Shown here: positions 1 to 11,127 of the stretch, in pieces | Layout of the letters: every line of letters begins with the position of its first letter | How positions within the stretch are numbered: the first letter of the stretch is position 1 | Notes under the pieces: generated by a model | What the model saw: the letters and a program-made list of their open reading frames with translations, nothing else | Database searches by the model: none | What the model was told of the DNA's origin: nothing | Made by a program: the position numbers and the translations under genes | DNA from: Doryteuthis pealeii | Lineage: Eukaryota > Mollusca > Cephalopoda > Myopsida > Loliginidae | NCBI GenBank assembly: GCA_023376005.1 | Contig: CM042151.1 | Location: 73,265,605-73,329,604 of the forward strand | Direction: 5' to 3' | DNA: 64,000 bases

Positions 1-270
1 GTCAAGCACTTGGACCCAGCTCTATTGCCCTTATGGCAAGCCCTAACCCTTTTTATCATATATCTACTAGAAGGTGGTTCTAGTAGATCTCAGATAGAAG
101 GTGGCTAAGGGTCTTAATGTCCTGGGTATAATGTTAAACTATCTGATGGTGAAGTTCCAATTTTGGTGCTTTGGTGAGTGTGGAGTACCCTTTCATCACC
201 ATTACTCCCAGGTCCACTATTGACCCAGAATGGTAATACCTGTTAGGGTCCTATTTATGGATTAAATAGA
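1..270 (+). repeat. Dispersed repeat DR, copy 1 (3' part)
   Basis: DR is a roughly 600-bp family found at least ten times in this window. In full copies the head begins with CCCTGTCGGCTGGGG, the middle carries CCTATTGCCCTTATGGCAAG, and the tail has GGGTTAAATAGAAAAATG and then a SINE-like end with AAACC/AAAC repeats. This copy starts inside the element at the window edge and loses homology after the GGATTAAATAG motif near 265. No coding capacity is evident. A SINE-like or non-autonomous retroposon is the best guess. Confidence 0.8.
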
Positions 271-324
271 AAAAAATGAGTTTCAAACAATGTTTAAAAA
301 AATTGAGTTTTAAAAACATTGAGT

Positions 325-425
325 GCATGAAATGTCAAAACATGGTGTCTGTGGATCAGGAATGAATAAAGCCAAACTATATATATAAGTCATCCACAGA
401 CACCATGTTTTGACATTTCATGCCT
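325..425. repeat. Perfect hairpin, 31-bp arms
   Basis: Arms at about 328-358 and 393-423 are exact reverse complements around a TATATATA-containing loop of about 34 nt. The arm contains ACACCATGTTTTGACATTTC. The same hairpin is mirrored at about 7343-7443. A related fragment lies near 45730, where a GTAGACACCGTGTTTTGTCA motif is seen. Confidence 0.75.
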
Positions 426-469
426 CATCGGTGTGGCTAGACACAATCTCTGAATTTTTGAGATGACAC

Positions 470-735
470 TTGATAATTAGTATTATTTGGATTATTCGGA
501 CAATTGTCCTCATCAATATTGTTATCTGTACGTTTCAGCCGATGTGCCCTCCAGCCTTCTTCAGGTATTTGTCGGACTCAGGAACCTTCTTAGACTCGGG
601 AACCTTCTTTTCGAACTTGGGAACCTTCCTAAGAAGGTTCCCGATTACAACAGGAATGTTCCTGAGTTCGAAAAGAACATTCCTGTGCCCGACAAATACC
701 TGAAGAAGGGCACATCGTTAATTGTCTTATTTTTG
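470..735. repeat. Long-hairpin MITE-like element (copy 1)
   Basis: 541-716 folds on itself: GATGTGCCCT and CTTCTTCAGGTATTTGTCGG on the left are answered by CCGACAAATACCTGAAGAAG and GGGCACATC on the right, and the loop carries nested palindromes built on GGAACCTTC and GGAACATTCC. The open frames across it are by-products of the palindrome. Related copies are at 7030-7294 (mirror), 51190-51330 and 51580-51840. Confidence 0.65.
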
Positions 736-739
736 TAGT

Positions 740-1930
740 TTCTCCGGGCATATATACACACATCGATACATACATACACACAACTAAGTATAGGTTGATA
801 GATTATTTTATCTGATTCTTTTTTAAGCCAAATGGAATTGCAACAAAAAAATAAGAATAAACATCAAAAGTCCTTTGAAATCTGTGACTGACACCCACTC
901 CACCTCAAATGGTAGAGGGGTTGGGTAAATACATTTTTTTAATTTTATGAAAAGTCATTTGCTTTATCTGAAAGTCCAAATTTCAATTGATTATTATTTA
1001 AAAACAATTTTTTTTTTAATCAAATCCTAATAAAACAGGAGATTAGAAATTAAGAAAAAAGAGTCTGACATAAAATAACCCAGCAAGAGTTGACATGCCA
1101 TTAAAACCTAACCAACCAATAGACACAAAACCCAACCCAGTTATGGGACCAGTAAAGAATATACAAATCTAACACCGTTATTTGTGCAACTAATGATTTG
1201 GTACCTCTTTTAATCGACACCAATTTACAACGTTTGTATTTGAAATTCCTCTGACTGCAAAACTAATTAACCCATTTCATAGTGATGTCACTTTAATTTT
1301 TGAAATGGCTTGTGAGATGTGTTTATAATGTTAAGAGATCTTTTAGGTATGTTTATGTGTTTAAAAATAAAAATAAAATTAATACTAACTTTATTCTTTT
1401 TATCCTATAAGCACATCACAAAAAGTTTTCTAGTTGAATATAAATAATAAATGACCAACATTTTAAAACTTTTTTTTATTTTAATGACAATTATCAGTGG
1501 AATGTTTCAGATTTACTTTCTATATATATGAAGATCAGAAATAAAATGATGAATATTGTGTTCTCCATTTACCAAATACTTTGAGATACATTCTTCTTTG
1601 TTGAAGGTTTAAGATAGACTAACTGTTCATCAGTTTGGGTTTTTTTGTTTTTTTTTAGTCACATGCTGTCCAGCATGATGGGTAATTAGTTAATTGTCTT
1701 TGATGTTGTTTTGCCCCTTGTCTCTGTGGATTCTACACTCTGCTGTGTGAATTAAAATGAACTATCCATTTTGTTTCTTTGTGATTTTGAGTTAATAGAA
1801 AAGTGGGAAATAGTGTGATGCATTTTAGGTTGTCTAATGTATGTCCTGGTTAGTTGAAATGCTTTGCTACGGTATATATTGGTACCCTTGTTAAATAGTT
1901 AGTTTGAGGTTGTTAAATCTAAGTCTGAAA
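740..1930. other. AT-rich non-coding stretch in the left arm
   Basis: No credible ORF is present. Near 1070-1140 it holds a fragment of the shared SINE-like tail (AATAACCCAGCAAGAG and TTGACATGCC followed by CCTAACC-type repeats). Near 1495-1560 is a segment shared with 20430-20530 (TTTCAGATTTACTTTC, then AGATCAGAAATAAAATGATG). The rest is unassigned. It is mirrored at 5835-7025. Confidence 0.5.
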
Positions 1931-1935
1931 GCTGT

Positions 1936-2250
1936 TTGGGTCTCTCCTATATATCTGCTGTCATTGGTGCAGAAGATATAGTAGATGACATTGGTGCTGT
2001 AACAGGCAACACCTGCCCCCTCGATTTAAAGGGGCAGGGCTGGGTTTATTGCCCAGTGCCTGAGGCGCCCCCCTTGAGGGGGAATGCCGACGGGATCGAC
2101 GCAATTTTTCACCTGCCACTCCATGAGCTTCGGCTTGTGGGTGGTCCCACGTTAATAGGGACTTTGTGCCTGACCCGTACAAGTGGGGTACGCGGTAAAT
2201 ATCATATAGATATGGTCAACAGTATTAATAATGTAAAACAATTTTATTAA
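1936..2250. other. GC-rich island, probably repeat-derived
   Basis: This moderately GC-rich block contains G- and C-runs and a 104-codon frame. The frame matches no family I recognise, has no splice context, and exists twice only because of the palindrome (5516-5830 on the minus strand). Base composition contrasts sharply with the AT-rich flanks. An old retroposon or degenerate gene fragment is possible, but I assign no function. Confidence 0.35.
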
Positions 2251-2481
2251 TTATTGAGGTTTAAATATGAATAAAATCATGGAGAATGTGATGTAAATAA
2301 CTATGTAAATTGTTACTCGATTAGTAATATAGTTTCGGTTACAGACAGAAAAACACACAATCTCCATTATAATAAGATATAAACGAATATAAGTTCACCT
2401 AACTTATAAGTTTTACAAGTAACGAACTGTCACATGGTTGATTTTTTGCTTTGTGTTGAGAGCTAAAATTTGAGATACAAG

Positions 2482-2804
2482 TGTTACATAATTATTGGAT
2501 CCCTAATGCTTTTATAAGGTATTGTAGAAATCATAATGGTGATTAGTATAGCTAATGGCCTTGAGGGTGAGTGACAGCACTTGACCTCGATCTCACCTTG
2601 CGTTCTGGGGAGAATCGTGAGAACCGGAACCCCATAGAAGGCCCTCTTCCGGTTTAAGGATACTAAGTAAGTTAGAGAGTTAGAACTTTGAAGCCGAGCT
2701 AGCAACATGTAAGCCTCATCTGCGCAGATTGTCTGGGTGGGGATTTGGAATAAAGTAACATCAACATAAATTGAAGTCTTGTGTTTATTACTAAAAAACT
2801 AACA
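2482..2804 (+). repeat. LTR, family A (323 bp), copy 1
   Basis: It starts TGTTACATAAT and ends ACTAACA, giving canonical TG...CA ends. It is close in length and sequence to 43758-44077, and 53260-53583 has matching termini and length. An AATAAAGTAACATC stretch followed by a TCTTGTGTTTATTACT segment near the 3' end fits an R/U5 region. About 200 nt of shared sequence continue downstream (to about 2985), so this is an LTR with the start of an internal region rather than a pure solo LTR. I could not match a primer-binding site to a tRNA with confidence. Confidence 0.6.
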
Positions 2805-3101
2805 ATGATACAAGGCTTCTGATAATGAGAAACCCAAGAGAAACCAGATCTGGAATCCTCAATAGAAGACCAGACGAGACCTTAGAAGATATACCAGACC
2901 AAGATAGATGATAGACGATCAGAAGCAAAACCGGCCAGAAGAATAGACGACAGAGTAAGAAGTAAGAAAGGTATATAACTATTTTTGGTTGGGGCATGGG
3001 AAGAGGGTCAGGTAAACAAAGTTCTACCCTCTTTGGCAAAATTGGTAATGGACGTGTTCATGCTAAGCTCTGAGTAGAGATCCTTTTTTCCCCTTTCCTC
3101 T

Positions 3102-3470
3102 AGGACCGGCCCTGTCAGCTGGAGCTTTAGAATACACTAACTGCACCTCTGCAGAGGGGTAACAACCCGCCCACTCTGAATGGGGCCACCTGTTGGTCGT
3201 GGGTAGAGATCCATGATGCTTAAGGATGGAATCCTGGTAGCCGAGCAATCCATGATATGCAAATCTCCACTTTGGCCATTACTTAGGCTAGACGAGCAGT
3301 CAGAGAGGCCCCCTCTGATCAATCAACTAATCACATCAAGCCCTATCACCTATATGATTGTCCCAATCCTATTGCCCTTATGGCAAATCCCAAACATTTT
3401 ATCATATATGTGCTAGAAGATGGTGGCTGCAGATCATAATGTCCTAGGTATTACATTAAACTCTATCTAA
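3102..3470 (+). repeat. Dispersed repeat DR, copy 2
   Basis: The DR head (GGCCCTGTCAGCTGGAG) through the ATTAAACTCTATCTA motif, without the 3' tail. The same copy is mirrored at about 4300-4668 and repeated at 14714-15080. The short frames inside it recur only because the repeat recurs. Confidence 0.8.
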
Positions 3471-3700
3471 TAAAACCCCATTCCCCTCTCTGCTGTCAGC
3501 TCGCCCAGCATTCTATAATCTGCAACAATTTACATTTACTTAAGGCCTTAACCTCCCCCCCCCATTTCTCTCGTCAAAAACTGATACTATATTTGACTTA
3601 GTACTACCCAGAAGAGTAGGCGTAAACATTTTTATCGGGGAAATTGCTGAAGAAAGCACAGAAGATGCTAAGAAAAAGCGTTTTTTATTTGGTAATATTT

Positions 3701-3830
3701 GCAGAGTAATATTCGCAGAGTAATATTCGCAGAGATCCGTCCCAGTGGCTGCTGAAAAAAAAAACACCAGCTACGATTGAAGTCCATAGCCGAAGCGGTG
3801 TCACTTGAAAAAAAACAACCAACTTAGGTT
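3701..3830 (+). repeat. Short tandem motif plus 70-bp inverted-repeat unit
   Basis: GCAGAGTAATATTC occurs three times in tandem (3701-3735). It is followed by a unit ending GCCGAAGCGGTGTCACTTG. The same unit is seen inverted at about 3955-4026, direct at 15358-15440 and inverted at 15656-15730. Confidence 0.7.
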
Positions 3831-3867
3831 GTTTTTCCCGAAAACCCCCTAACCCTACCCCCCCCCC

Positions 3868-3901
3868 AAGTTAAAATTAACAGTTTTATTACAAAATTTG
3901 T
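3868..3901. other. Palindrome spacer / turnaround
   Basis: About 34 AT-rich nucleotides lie between a C-run ending near 3867 and a G-run starting near 3902. Both runs adjoin the same CCTAACCCTA-like sequence in opposite orientation. The spacer also occurs in the third copy (15483-15516), where it continues into different sequence, so the turn is made inside the G homopolymer. Confidence 0.85.
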
Positions 3902-4299
3902 GGGGGGGGGGGTAGGGTTAGGGGGGGTATTTCCCCAAAAACAACCTAAGTTGGTTGTTTTTTTTCAAGTGACACCGCTTCGGCTACGGACTTCAATCAT
4001 AGCTGGTGTTTTTTTTTTCAGCAGCCACTGGGACGGATCTCTGCGAATATTACTCTGCGAATATTACTCTGCAAATATTACCAAATAAAAAACGCTTTTT
4101 CTTAGCATCTTCTGTGCTTTCTTCAGCAATTCCCCGATAAAAATGTTTTCGCCTACTCTTCTGGGTAGTACTAAGTCAAATATAGTATCAGTTTTTGACC
4201 GAGAGAAATGGGGGGGGAGTTAAGGCCTTAAGTAAATGTAAATTGTTGCAGATTATAGAATGCTGGGCGAGCTGACAGCAGAGAGGGAATGGGGTTTTA

Positions 4300-4668
4300 T
4301 TAGATAGAGTTTAATGTAATACCTAGGACATTTGATCTGCAGCACCATCTTCTAGCACATATATGATAAAATGTTTGGGATTTGCCATAAGGGCAATAGG
4401 ATTGGGACAATCATATAGGTGATAGGGCTTGATGTGATTAGTTGATTGATCAGAGGGGGCCTCTCTGACTGCTCGTCTAGCCTAAGTAATGGCCAAAGTG
4501 GAGATTTGCATATCATGGATTGCTCGGCTACCAGGATTCCATCCTTAAGCATCATGGATCTCTACCCACGACCAACAGGTGGCCCCATTCAGAGTGGGCG
4601 GGTTGTTACCCCTCTGCAGAGGTGCAGTTAGTGTATTCTAAAGCTCCAGCTGACAGGGCCGGTCCTAG
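4300..4668 (-). repeat. Dispersed repeat DR, copy 3 (mirror)
   Basis: Right-arm counterpart of 3102-3470, read on the minus strand, ending at the DR head (CCAGCTGACAGGGCC on the plus strand). Confidence 0.8.
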
Positions 4669-4960
4669 AGGAAAGGGGAAAAAAGGATCTCTACTCAGAG
4701 CTTAGCATGAACGTCCATTACCAATTTTGCCAAGAGGGTAGAACTTTGTTTACCTGACCCTCTTCCCATGCCCCAACCAAAATAGTTATATACCTTTCTT
4801 ACTTCTTACTCTGTCGTCTATTCTTCTGGCCGGTTTTCTTCTGATCGTCTATCATCTATCTTGGTCTGGTATATCTTCTAAGGTCTCGTCTGGTCTTCTA
4901 TTGAGGATTCCAGATCTGGTTTCTCTTGGGGTTTTCTCATTATCAGAAGCCTTGTATCAT

Positions 4961-5285
4961 TGTTAGTTTTTAGTAATAAACACAAGACTTCAATTTATGT
5001 TGATGTTACTTTATTCCAAATCCCCACCCAGACAATCTGCGCAGATGAGGCTTACATGTTGCTAGCTCGGCTTCAAAGTTCTAACTCTCTAACTTACTTA
5101 GTATCCTTAAACCGGAAGAGGGCCTTCTATGGGGTTCCGGTTCTCACGATTTCTCCCCAGAACGCAAGGTGAGATCGAGGTCAAGTGCTGTCACTCACCC
5201 TTCAAGGCCATTAGCTATACTAATCACCATTATGATTTCTACAATACCTTATAAAAAGCATTAGGGATCCAATAATTATGTAACA
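4961..5285 (-). repeat. LTR, family A, mirror copy
   Basis: Reverse complement of 2482-2804 in the right arm. The TGTTAGTTTTTAG and AATAATTATGTAACA ends are visible on the plus strand. Confidence 0.6.
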
Positions 5286-7029
5286 CTTGTATCTCAAATT
5301 TTAGCTCTCAACACAAAGCAAAAAATCAACCATGTGACAGTCGTTACTTGTAAAACTTATAAGTTAGGTGAACTTATATTCGTTTATATCTTATTATAAT
5401 GGAGATTGTGTTTTTTTCTGTCTGTAACCGAAACTATATTACTAATCGAGTAACAATTTACATAGTTATTTACATCACATTCTCCATGATTTTATTCATA
5501 TTTAAACCTCAATAATTAATAAAATTGTTTTACATTATTAATACTGTTGACCATATCTATATGATATTTACCGCGTACCCCACTTGTACGGGTCAGGCAC
5601 AAAGTCCCTATTAACGTGGGACCACCCACAAGCCGAAGCTCATGGAGTGGCAGGTGAAAAATTGCGTCGATCCCGTCGGCATTCCCCCTCAAGGGGGGCG
5701 CCTCAGGCACTGGGCAATAAACCCAGCCCTGCCCCTTTAAATCGAGGGGGCAGGTGTTGCCTGTTACAGCACCAATGTCATCTACTATATCTTCTGCACC
5801 AATGACAGCAGATATATAGGAGAGACCCAAACAGCTTTCAGACTTAGATTTAACAACCTCAAACTAACTATTTAACAAGGGTACCAATATATACCGTAGC
5901 AAAGCATTTCAACTAACCAGGACATACATTAGACAACCTAAAATGCATCACACTATTTCCCACTTTTCTATTAACTCAAAATCACAAAGAAACAAAATGG
6001 ATAGTTCATTTTAATTCACACAGCAGAGTGTAGAATCCACAGAGACAAGGGGCAAAACAACATCAAAGACAATTAACTAATTACCCATCATGCTGGACAG
6101 CATGTGACTAAAAAAAAACAAAAAAACCCAAACTGATGAACAGTTAGTCTATCTTAAACCTTCAACAAAGAAGAATGTATCTCAAAGTATTTGGTAAATG
6201 GAGAACACAATATTCATCATTTTATTTCTGATCTTCATATATATAGAAAGTAAATCTGAAACATTCCACTGATAATTGTCATTAAAATAAAAAAAGTTTT
6301 AAAATGTTGGTCATTTATTATTTATATTCAACTAGAAAACTTTTTGTGATGTGCTTATAGGATAAAAAGAATAAAGTTAGTATTAATTTTATTTTTATTT
6401 TTAAACACATAAACATACCTAAAAGATCTCTTAACATTATAAACACATCTCACAAGCCATTTCAAAATTAAAGTGACATCACTATGAAATGGGTTAATTA
6501 GTTTTGCAGTCAGAGGAATTTCAAATACAAACGTTGTAAATTGGTGTCGATTAAAAGAGGTACCAAATCATTAGTTGCACAAATAACGGTGTTAGATTTG
6601 TATATTCTTTACTGGTCCCATAACTGGGTTGGGTTTTTGTTCTATTGGTTGGTTAGGTTTTAATGGCATGTCAAACTCTTGCTGGGTTATTTTATGTCAG
6701 ACTCTTTTTTCTTAATTTCTAATCTCCTGTTTTATTGGATTTGATTAAAAAAAAATGTTTTTTAAATAATAATCAATTGAAATTTGGACTTTCAGATAAA
6801 GCAAATGACTTTTCATAAAAATTAAAAAAATGTATTTACCCAACCCCTCTACCATTTGAGGTGGAGTGGGTGTCAGTCACAGATTTCAAAGGACTTTTGA
6901 TGTTTATTCTTATTTTTTTGTTGCAATTCCATTTGGCTTAAAAAAGAATCAGATAAAATAATCTATCAACCTATACTTAGTTGTGTGTATGTATGTATCG
7001 ATGTGTGTATATATGCCCGGAGAAACTAC

Positions 7030-7294
7030 AAAAATAAGACAATTAACGATGTGCCCTTCTTCAGGTATTTGTCGGGCACAGGAATGTTCTTTTCGAACTC
7101 AGGAACATTCCTGTTGTAATCGGGAACCTTCTTAGGAAGGTTCCCAAGTTCGAAAAGAAGGTTCCCGAGTCTAAGAAGGTTCCTGAGTCCGACAAATACC
7201 TGAAGAAGGCTGGAGGGCACATCGGCTGAAACGTACAGATAACAATATTGATGAGGACAATTGTCCGAATAATCCAAATAATACTAATTATCAA
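7030..7294. repeat. Long-hairpin MITE-like element (mirror copy)
   Basis: Right-arm counterpart of 470-735 with the same internal palindrome of GGAACCTTC and GGAACATTCC units. Confidence 0.65.
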
Positions 7295-7498
7295 GTGTCA
7301 TCTCAAAAATTCAGAGATTGTGTCTAGCCACACCGATGAGGCATGAAATGTCAAAACATGGTGTCTGTGTGGATGACTTATATATATATAGTTTGGCTTT
7401 ATTCATTCCTGATCCACAGACACCATGTTTTGACATTTCATGCACTCAATGTTTTTAAAACTCAATTTTTTTAAACATTGTTTGAAACTCATTTTTTT

Positions 7499-7972
7499 CT
7501 ATTTAATCCATAAATAGGACCCTAACAGGTATTACCATTCTGGGTCAATAGTGGACCTGGGAGTATGGTGATTGAAAGGGTACTCCACACTCACCAAAGC
7601 ACCAAAATTGGAACTTCACCATCAGATAGTTTAACATTATACCCAGGACATTAAGACCCTTAGCCACCTTCTATCTGAGATCTACTAGAACCACCTTCTA
7701 GTAGATATATGATAAAAAGGGTTAGGGCTTGCCATAAGGGCAATAGAGCTGGGTCCAAGTGCTTGACATGATCAACCGGTTGATCTGACCACCCGTTTAG
7801 TCTAGGTAAGGGTCAAATGGAGTGTTGCATGTCATGGACTGCGCAGACACCAAGGTTCCATCATTAAGCATCACAGGTCATCAGCAATGACCAGCAGGTA
7901 ACCCTATTCGGTGTAAGGTTTTACCTTTCTGCAGATGTACAATTGGTGTATTCTAAAGCCCCAGCCAACAGA
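7499..7972 (-). repeat. Dispersed repeat DR, copy 4
   Basis: It runs from the TTTAATCCATAAATAGGACC motif to the head (TTCTAAAGCCCCAGCCAACAG). It includes the portion that lies outside the left arm and so shows how DR copy 1 would continue left of the window. Confidence 0.8.
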
Positions 7973-7979
7973 TTCCATT

Positions 7980-8349
7980 GTGTGTAGTACCCAGATACAA
8001 GACTGAGATAGATAGATAGATAGATATGAACAGACTGGGATAGATAGATAGATAGATATATAGATATGAATGGACTGAATGGATTGTGTGTAGTACCCAG
8101 ATACACAGGGCCAGAGGGAAGAAATGAAAGAAAGACTAATTGTGTTGGAAACACAGTCCATAAAGAGGAAAAATTGACTTTCCGGTAAGAAAAAGTTCCA
8201 GGGGTAGCTGTTAGTCAAGAAAAGTGTTATATAGATATAAACATAATGATAGATAGATATGACAGACAGATAGACAGACAAATAGATGATATGTACAAGG
8301 ATAGATACATAGATAGATAGAAAGATAGATTAAATATAGACAGACTGGC

Positions 8350-8382
<33 letters not shown>

Positions 8383-8581
8383 AAGATACATACATACATG
8401 CATATATACATACATAGTAAGATTGATAGATGACAGATAATTGATGTTTTGATTGATTGATAGATAGGTATGAACAGACTGAGATAAATAGATAGATATG
8501 AATAAATATGAATAGACTACAATAGATGGATATGAATGTGAATACACTGGGACAAATAGACAGATATGAATGGACTGAGAG

Positions 8582-8620
<39 letters not shown>

Positions 8621-8766
8621 ACAGACTGAGATAGATGGATGGATAGATAGATAGATAGATAGATATGAACAGACTGAGATATAGATAAATAGATAGATAT
8701 GAACAGACTGAGAAGATAGATAGATATGAATGGGCAGATAGATAGATATGACAGATTAGATATGAT

Positions 8767-8798
<32 letters not shown>

Positions 8799-9208
8799 AT
8801 AGGATGAAGATAGATAGATAGATAGATAGATAGATAAGATATGAGAGATAGATAGATAAATCGATAGATAGAATATGAATGACTGAGATAGATAGATAGA
8901 TAGATAGAAGATAGAACGGACTGAGATAGATAGATAGATAAGATAGATAGATAGGAACGGACTGAGATAGATAGATAGATAGATAGGAACAGACTGAGAT
9001 AGATAGATAGATAAATAGATAGATATGAATGTGAATACACTGTGATAGATAGATAGATAGACAGATATGAACAGATGATAGATAGGACAGACTGAGATAG
9101 ATAGATAGATAGATAGTATGAACAGACTGAGGATAGATAGATAGATAGATATGAATGTGATATAACACTGCAATAGATAAATAGATAGACAGATATGAAC
9201 AGACTGAG

Positions 9209-9240
<32 letters not shown>

Positions 9241-9320
9241 AAATAGACTGAGATAGATAGATATGAATGGGCAGATAGATAGATATGAACAGACGGAGAT
9301 AGATAGATATGAATGTACTG

Positions 9321-9357
<37 letters not shown>

Positions 9358-9373
9358 TGAACAGACTGAGATG

Positions 9374-9406
<33 letters not shown>

Positions 9407-10095
9407 GGACTGAGATATAGATAGATAGATAGATAGATATGAACAGACTGAGATAGATAGATAAATCGATAGATAGATATGAATGGACTGAGATAGATAG
9501 ATAGATTAGATAGATAGATAAGATAGGAACAGACTGAGATAGATAGATAGATAGGACAGACTGATAGATAACAGATAATAGATAGATATGAATGTGAATA
9601 CACTGCAATAGATAGATAGACAGATATGAACAGACTGAGATATAGTAGATAGATAGATAATAGATATGAACAGACTGAGATAGATAGATTAGATAGATAG
9701 ATAATATGAATGTGATACACTGCAATAGATAGATAGATAGACAGATATGAACAGACTGAGATAGATAGATAGATAGATATATAGATATAAATAGACAGAT
9801 AGATAGATAGATAGATAGATATGATATAGATAGATAGAACAGACTGAGAGAGATAGATAGATATGAATGGACTGAGATAGATAGATATATAGATAGATAT
9901 GAACATACTCAGATAGATAGATAGATAGAGATGATAGAATGAATATGAATATGAATATGAATAGACTACAATAGATAGATATGAATGTGAATACACTGCA
10001 ATTGATAGATAGACAGATATGAACAGACTGAGAAAAATAGATAGATAGATATGATCAGACTGAGATAGATAGATAGATAGATAGATATGAATAGA

Positions 10096-10138
<43 letters not shown>

Positions 10139-10160
10139 TTATATATATATAATATAAGAG
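7980..10160. repeat. (GATA)n array 1 with a regular spacer
   Basis: Runs of GATA are interrupted every ~40-70 nt by spacers such as GAACAGACTGA or GAATGTGAATACACTG, so there is a higher-order period above the tetranucleotide. The minus strand reads as an uninterrupted frame of 647 codons (8227-10170), almost entirely Tyr-Leu-Ser-Ile repeats with His-Ile-Tyr and Gln-Ser-Val inserts. That is the expected translation of (TATC)n and not evidence for a protein. A (TA)n tract closes the array at about 10098-10150. Many single-base gaps in the GATA phase suggest either decay or long-read indel errors. Confidence 0.95.
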
Positions 10161-10915
10161 ATTTATCCAAAACTTGGTAGTAAGGAGGATTCTATATGTG
10201 ATTTCTAAGATCCACTGTACTAATATTGATGATCCAGTATGTATAAATACAGCGAATCTTTAAATCACTAAAAGAGAGCTCAATGTAAAATAACCTTTTA
10301 GATTATATACAGAGCAATATTTATCAATAAAGGAAGGAGAACTCAATACAGTAATCCCATAATAAATTTATTTCGACGAAAATTGGGCCCATATAAATCT
10401 AAGTTGATTTAAACCGGCTCCCCAAATTTTCGTCTCATCAGATCGGTCTTCAATTCACTTATGGACAAGCATATCACAAAAAAACCCAAGAGCTGAATAT
10501 ATATAAATTCAAACAAAACAAAAAATAATTAAAAAAAAATTATATATATTTTAACAGTGTAGGATTGTAACCATAGAAACAGGAAGTGAATGAAAAAAGA
10601 GAATACATCTCAAAGTTGATTTCTAGGGTGTCCAGACAGACAAAAAAGTGACAGGACAGAAAAAACAGAGTAGTATATTGAAATATAAATAGACAAGTAA
10701 AAATAAAAAGATTTTAAATTAAACATTCGAGTATAATGATGTATAAAAGAAAATACTAGTTAAGATATAAATAATAAAATAAATTAATAGTAAGATAATA
10801 AAAAAAATTAAAAGATAATAAATAATAGAAAATTAAAATCAATTAAAAATAATAATACTAATAATAAAAATAATACTCAGGAAGAGTCCTGGAGACCTGA
10901 GGAGACTTGCTGTCA
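10160..10915. other. AT-rich unique block between GATA arrays
   Basis: No protein-coding frame is present. The minus strand carries a hammerhead-like motif (separate entry) and an adjacent stretch resembling the 3' non-coding end of a Penelope-like element, although no coding part is attached. 10730-10880 is nearly pure A/T (AATAATAAAATAAATTAATA-type). Confidence 0.45.
10341..10455 (-). ncRNA. Hammerhead-ribozyme-like motif
   Basis: On the minus strand CTGATGA (10441-10435) is followed directly by GACGAAAATT (10434-10425). The complementary AATTTTCGTC closes at 10375 and GAAA follows at 10374-10371. This is the hammerhead core order: CUGANGA, stem II, GAAA. Stem II has ten perfect pairs plus a GGG/CCC extension. 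Stem III could form from the palindromic ATAAATTTAT (three pairs, AATT loop), followed by a U that would occupy position 17. Stem I is weak (AT, one mismatch, then CC/GG). Hammerhead motifs are known in Penelope-like elements. Activity is inferred, not shown; the poor stem I is the main doubt. Confidence 0.42.
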
Positions 10916-10917
10916 CT

Positions 10918-11073
10918 TGAGATATATGAATATGAATATGAATAGACTACAATGATAGATATGAATGTGAATACACTGCAATTGATAGATAGACAGATAT
11001 GAAACAGACTGAGAAAAAATAGATAGATAGATGATCAGACTGAGATAGATAGATAGATAGATATGAATAGACT

Positions 11074-11127
<54 letters not shown>

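Larger units (their letters stand above)
1..3867 (+). repeat. Left arm of a giant palindrome
   Basis: This arm pairs with 3902-7767 read on the other strand. Landmarks mirror about a centre near 3884: the hairpin element at 470-735 matches 7030-7294, the GC-rich island at 1936-2250 matches 5516-5830, and the LTR at 2482-2804 matches 4961-5285. The short open frames inside are identical in both arms, and only a few small indels and homopolymer length changes separate them, so identity is very high. The arm starts at the window edge and probably extends to the left. It contains no credible host gene. It is either a recent inverted duplication or a fold-back assembly or read artefact. Confidence 0.93.
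3902..7767 (-). repeat. Right arm of the giant palindrome
   Basis: This is the reverse complement of 3867-1, as set out for the left arm. The repeat that is cut by the window start on the left runs on here to about 7972, because its head lies beyond the point where the left arm leaves the window. Confidence 0.93.

Noticed and set aside
1936..2250. 104-codon frame, present again at 5516-5830 on the other strand
   Set aside because: Duplicate only because of the palindrome. No family resemblance, so listed as a GC-rich island rather than a gene.
3213..3416. 67-codon frame repeated at 4352-4555 and 14824-15027
   Set aside because: Lies within the DR repeat and recurs only with it; variants elsewhere are broken.
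8227..10170. 647-codon minus-strand frame rich in Tyr-Leu-Ser-Ile
   Set aside because: It is the automatic translation of (TATC)n with spacer words. Other frames are open too, and there is no start context or conserved domain.
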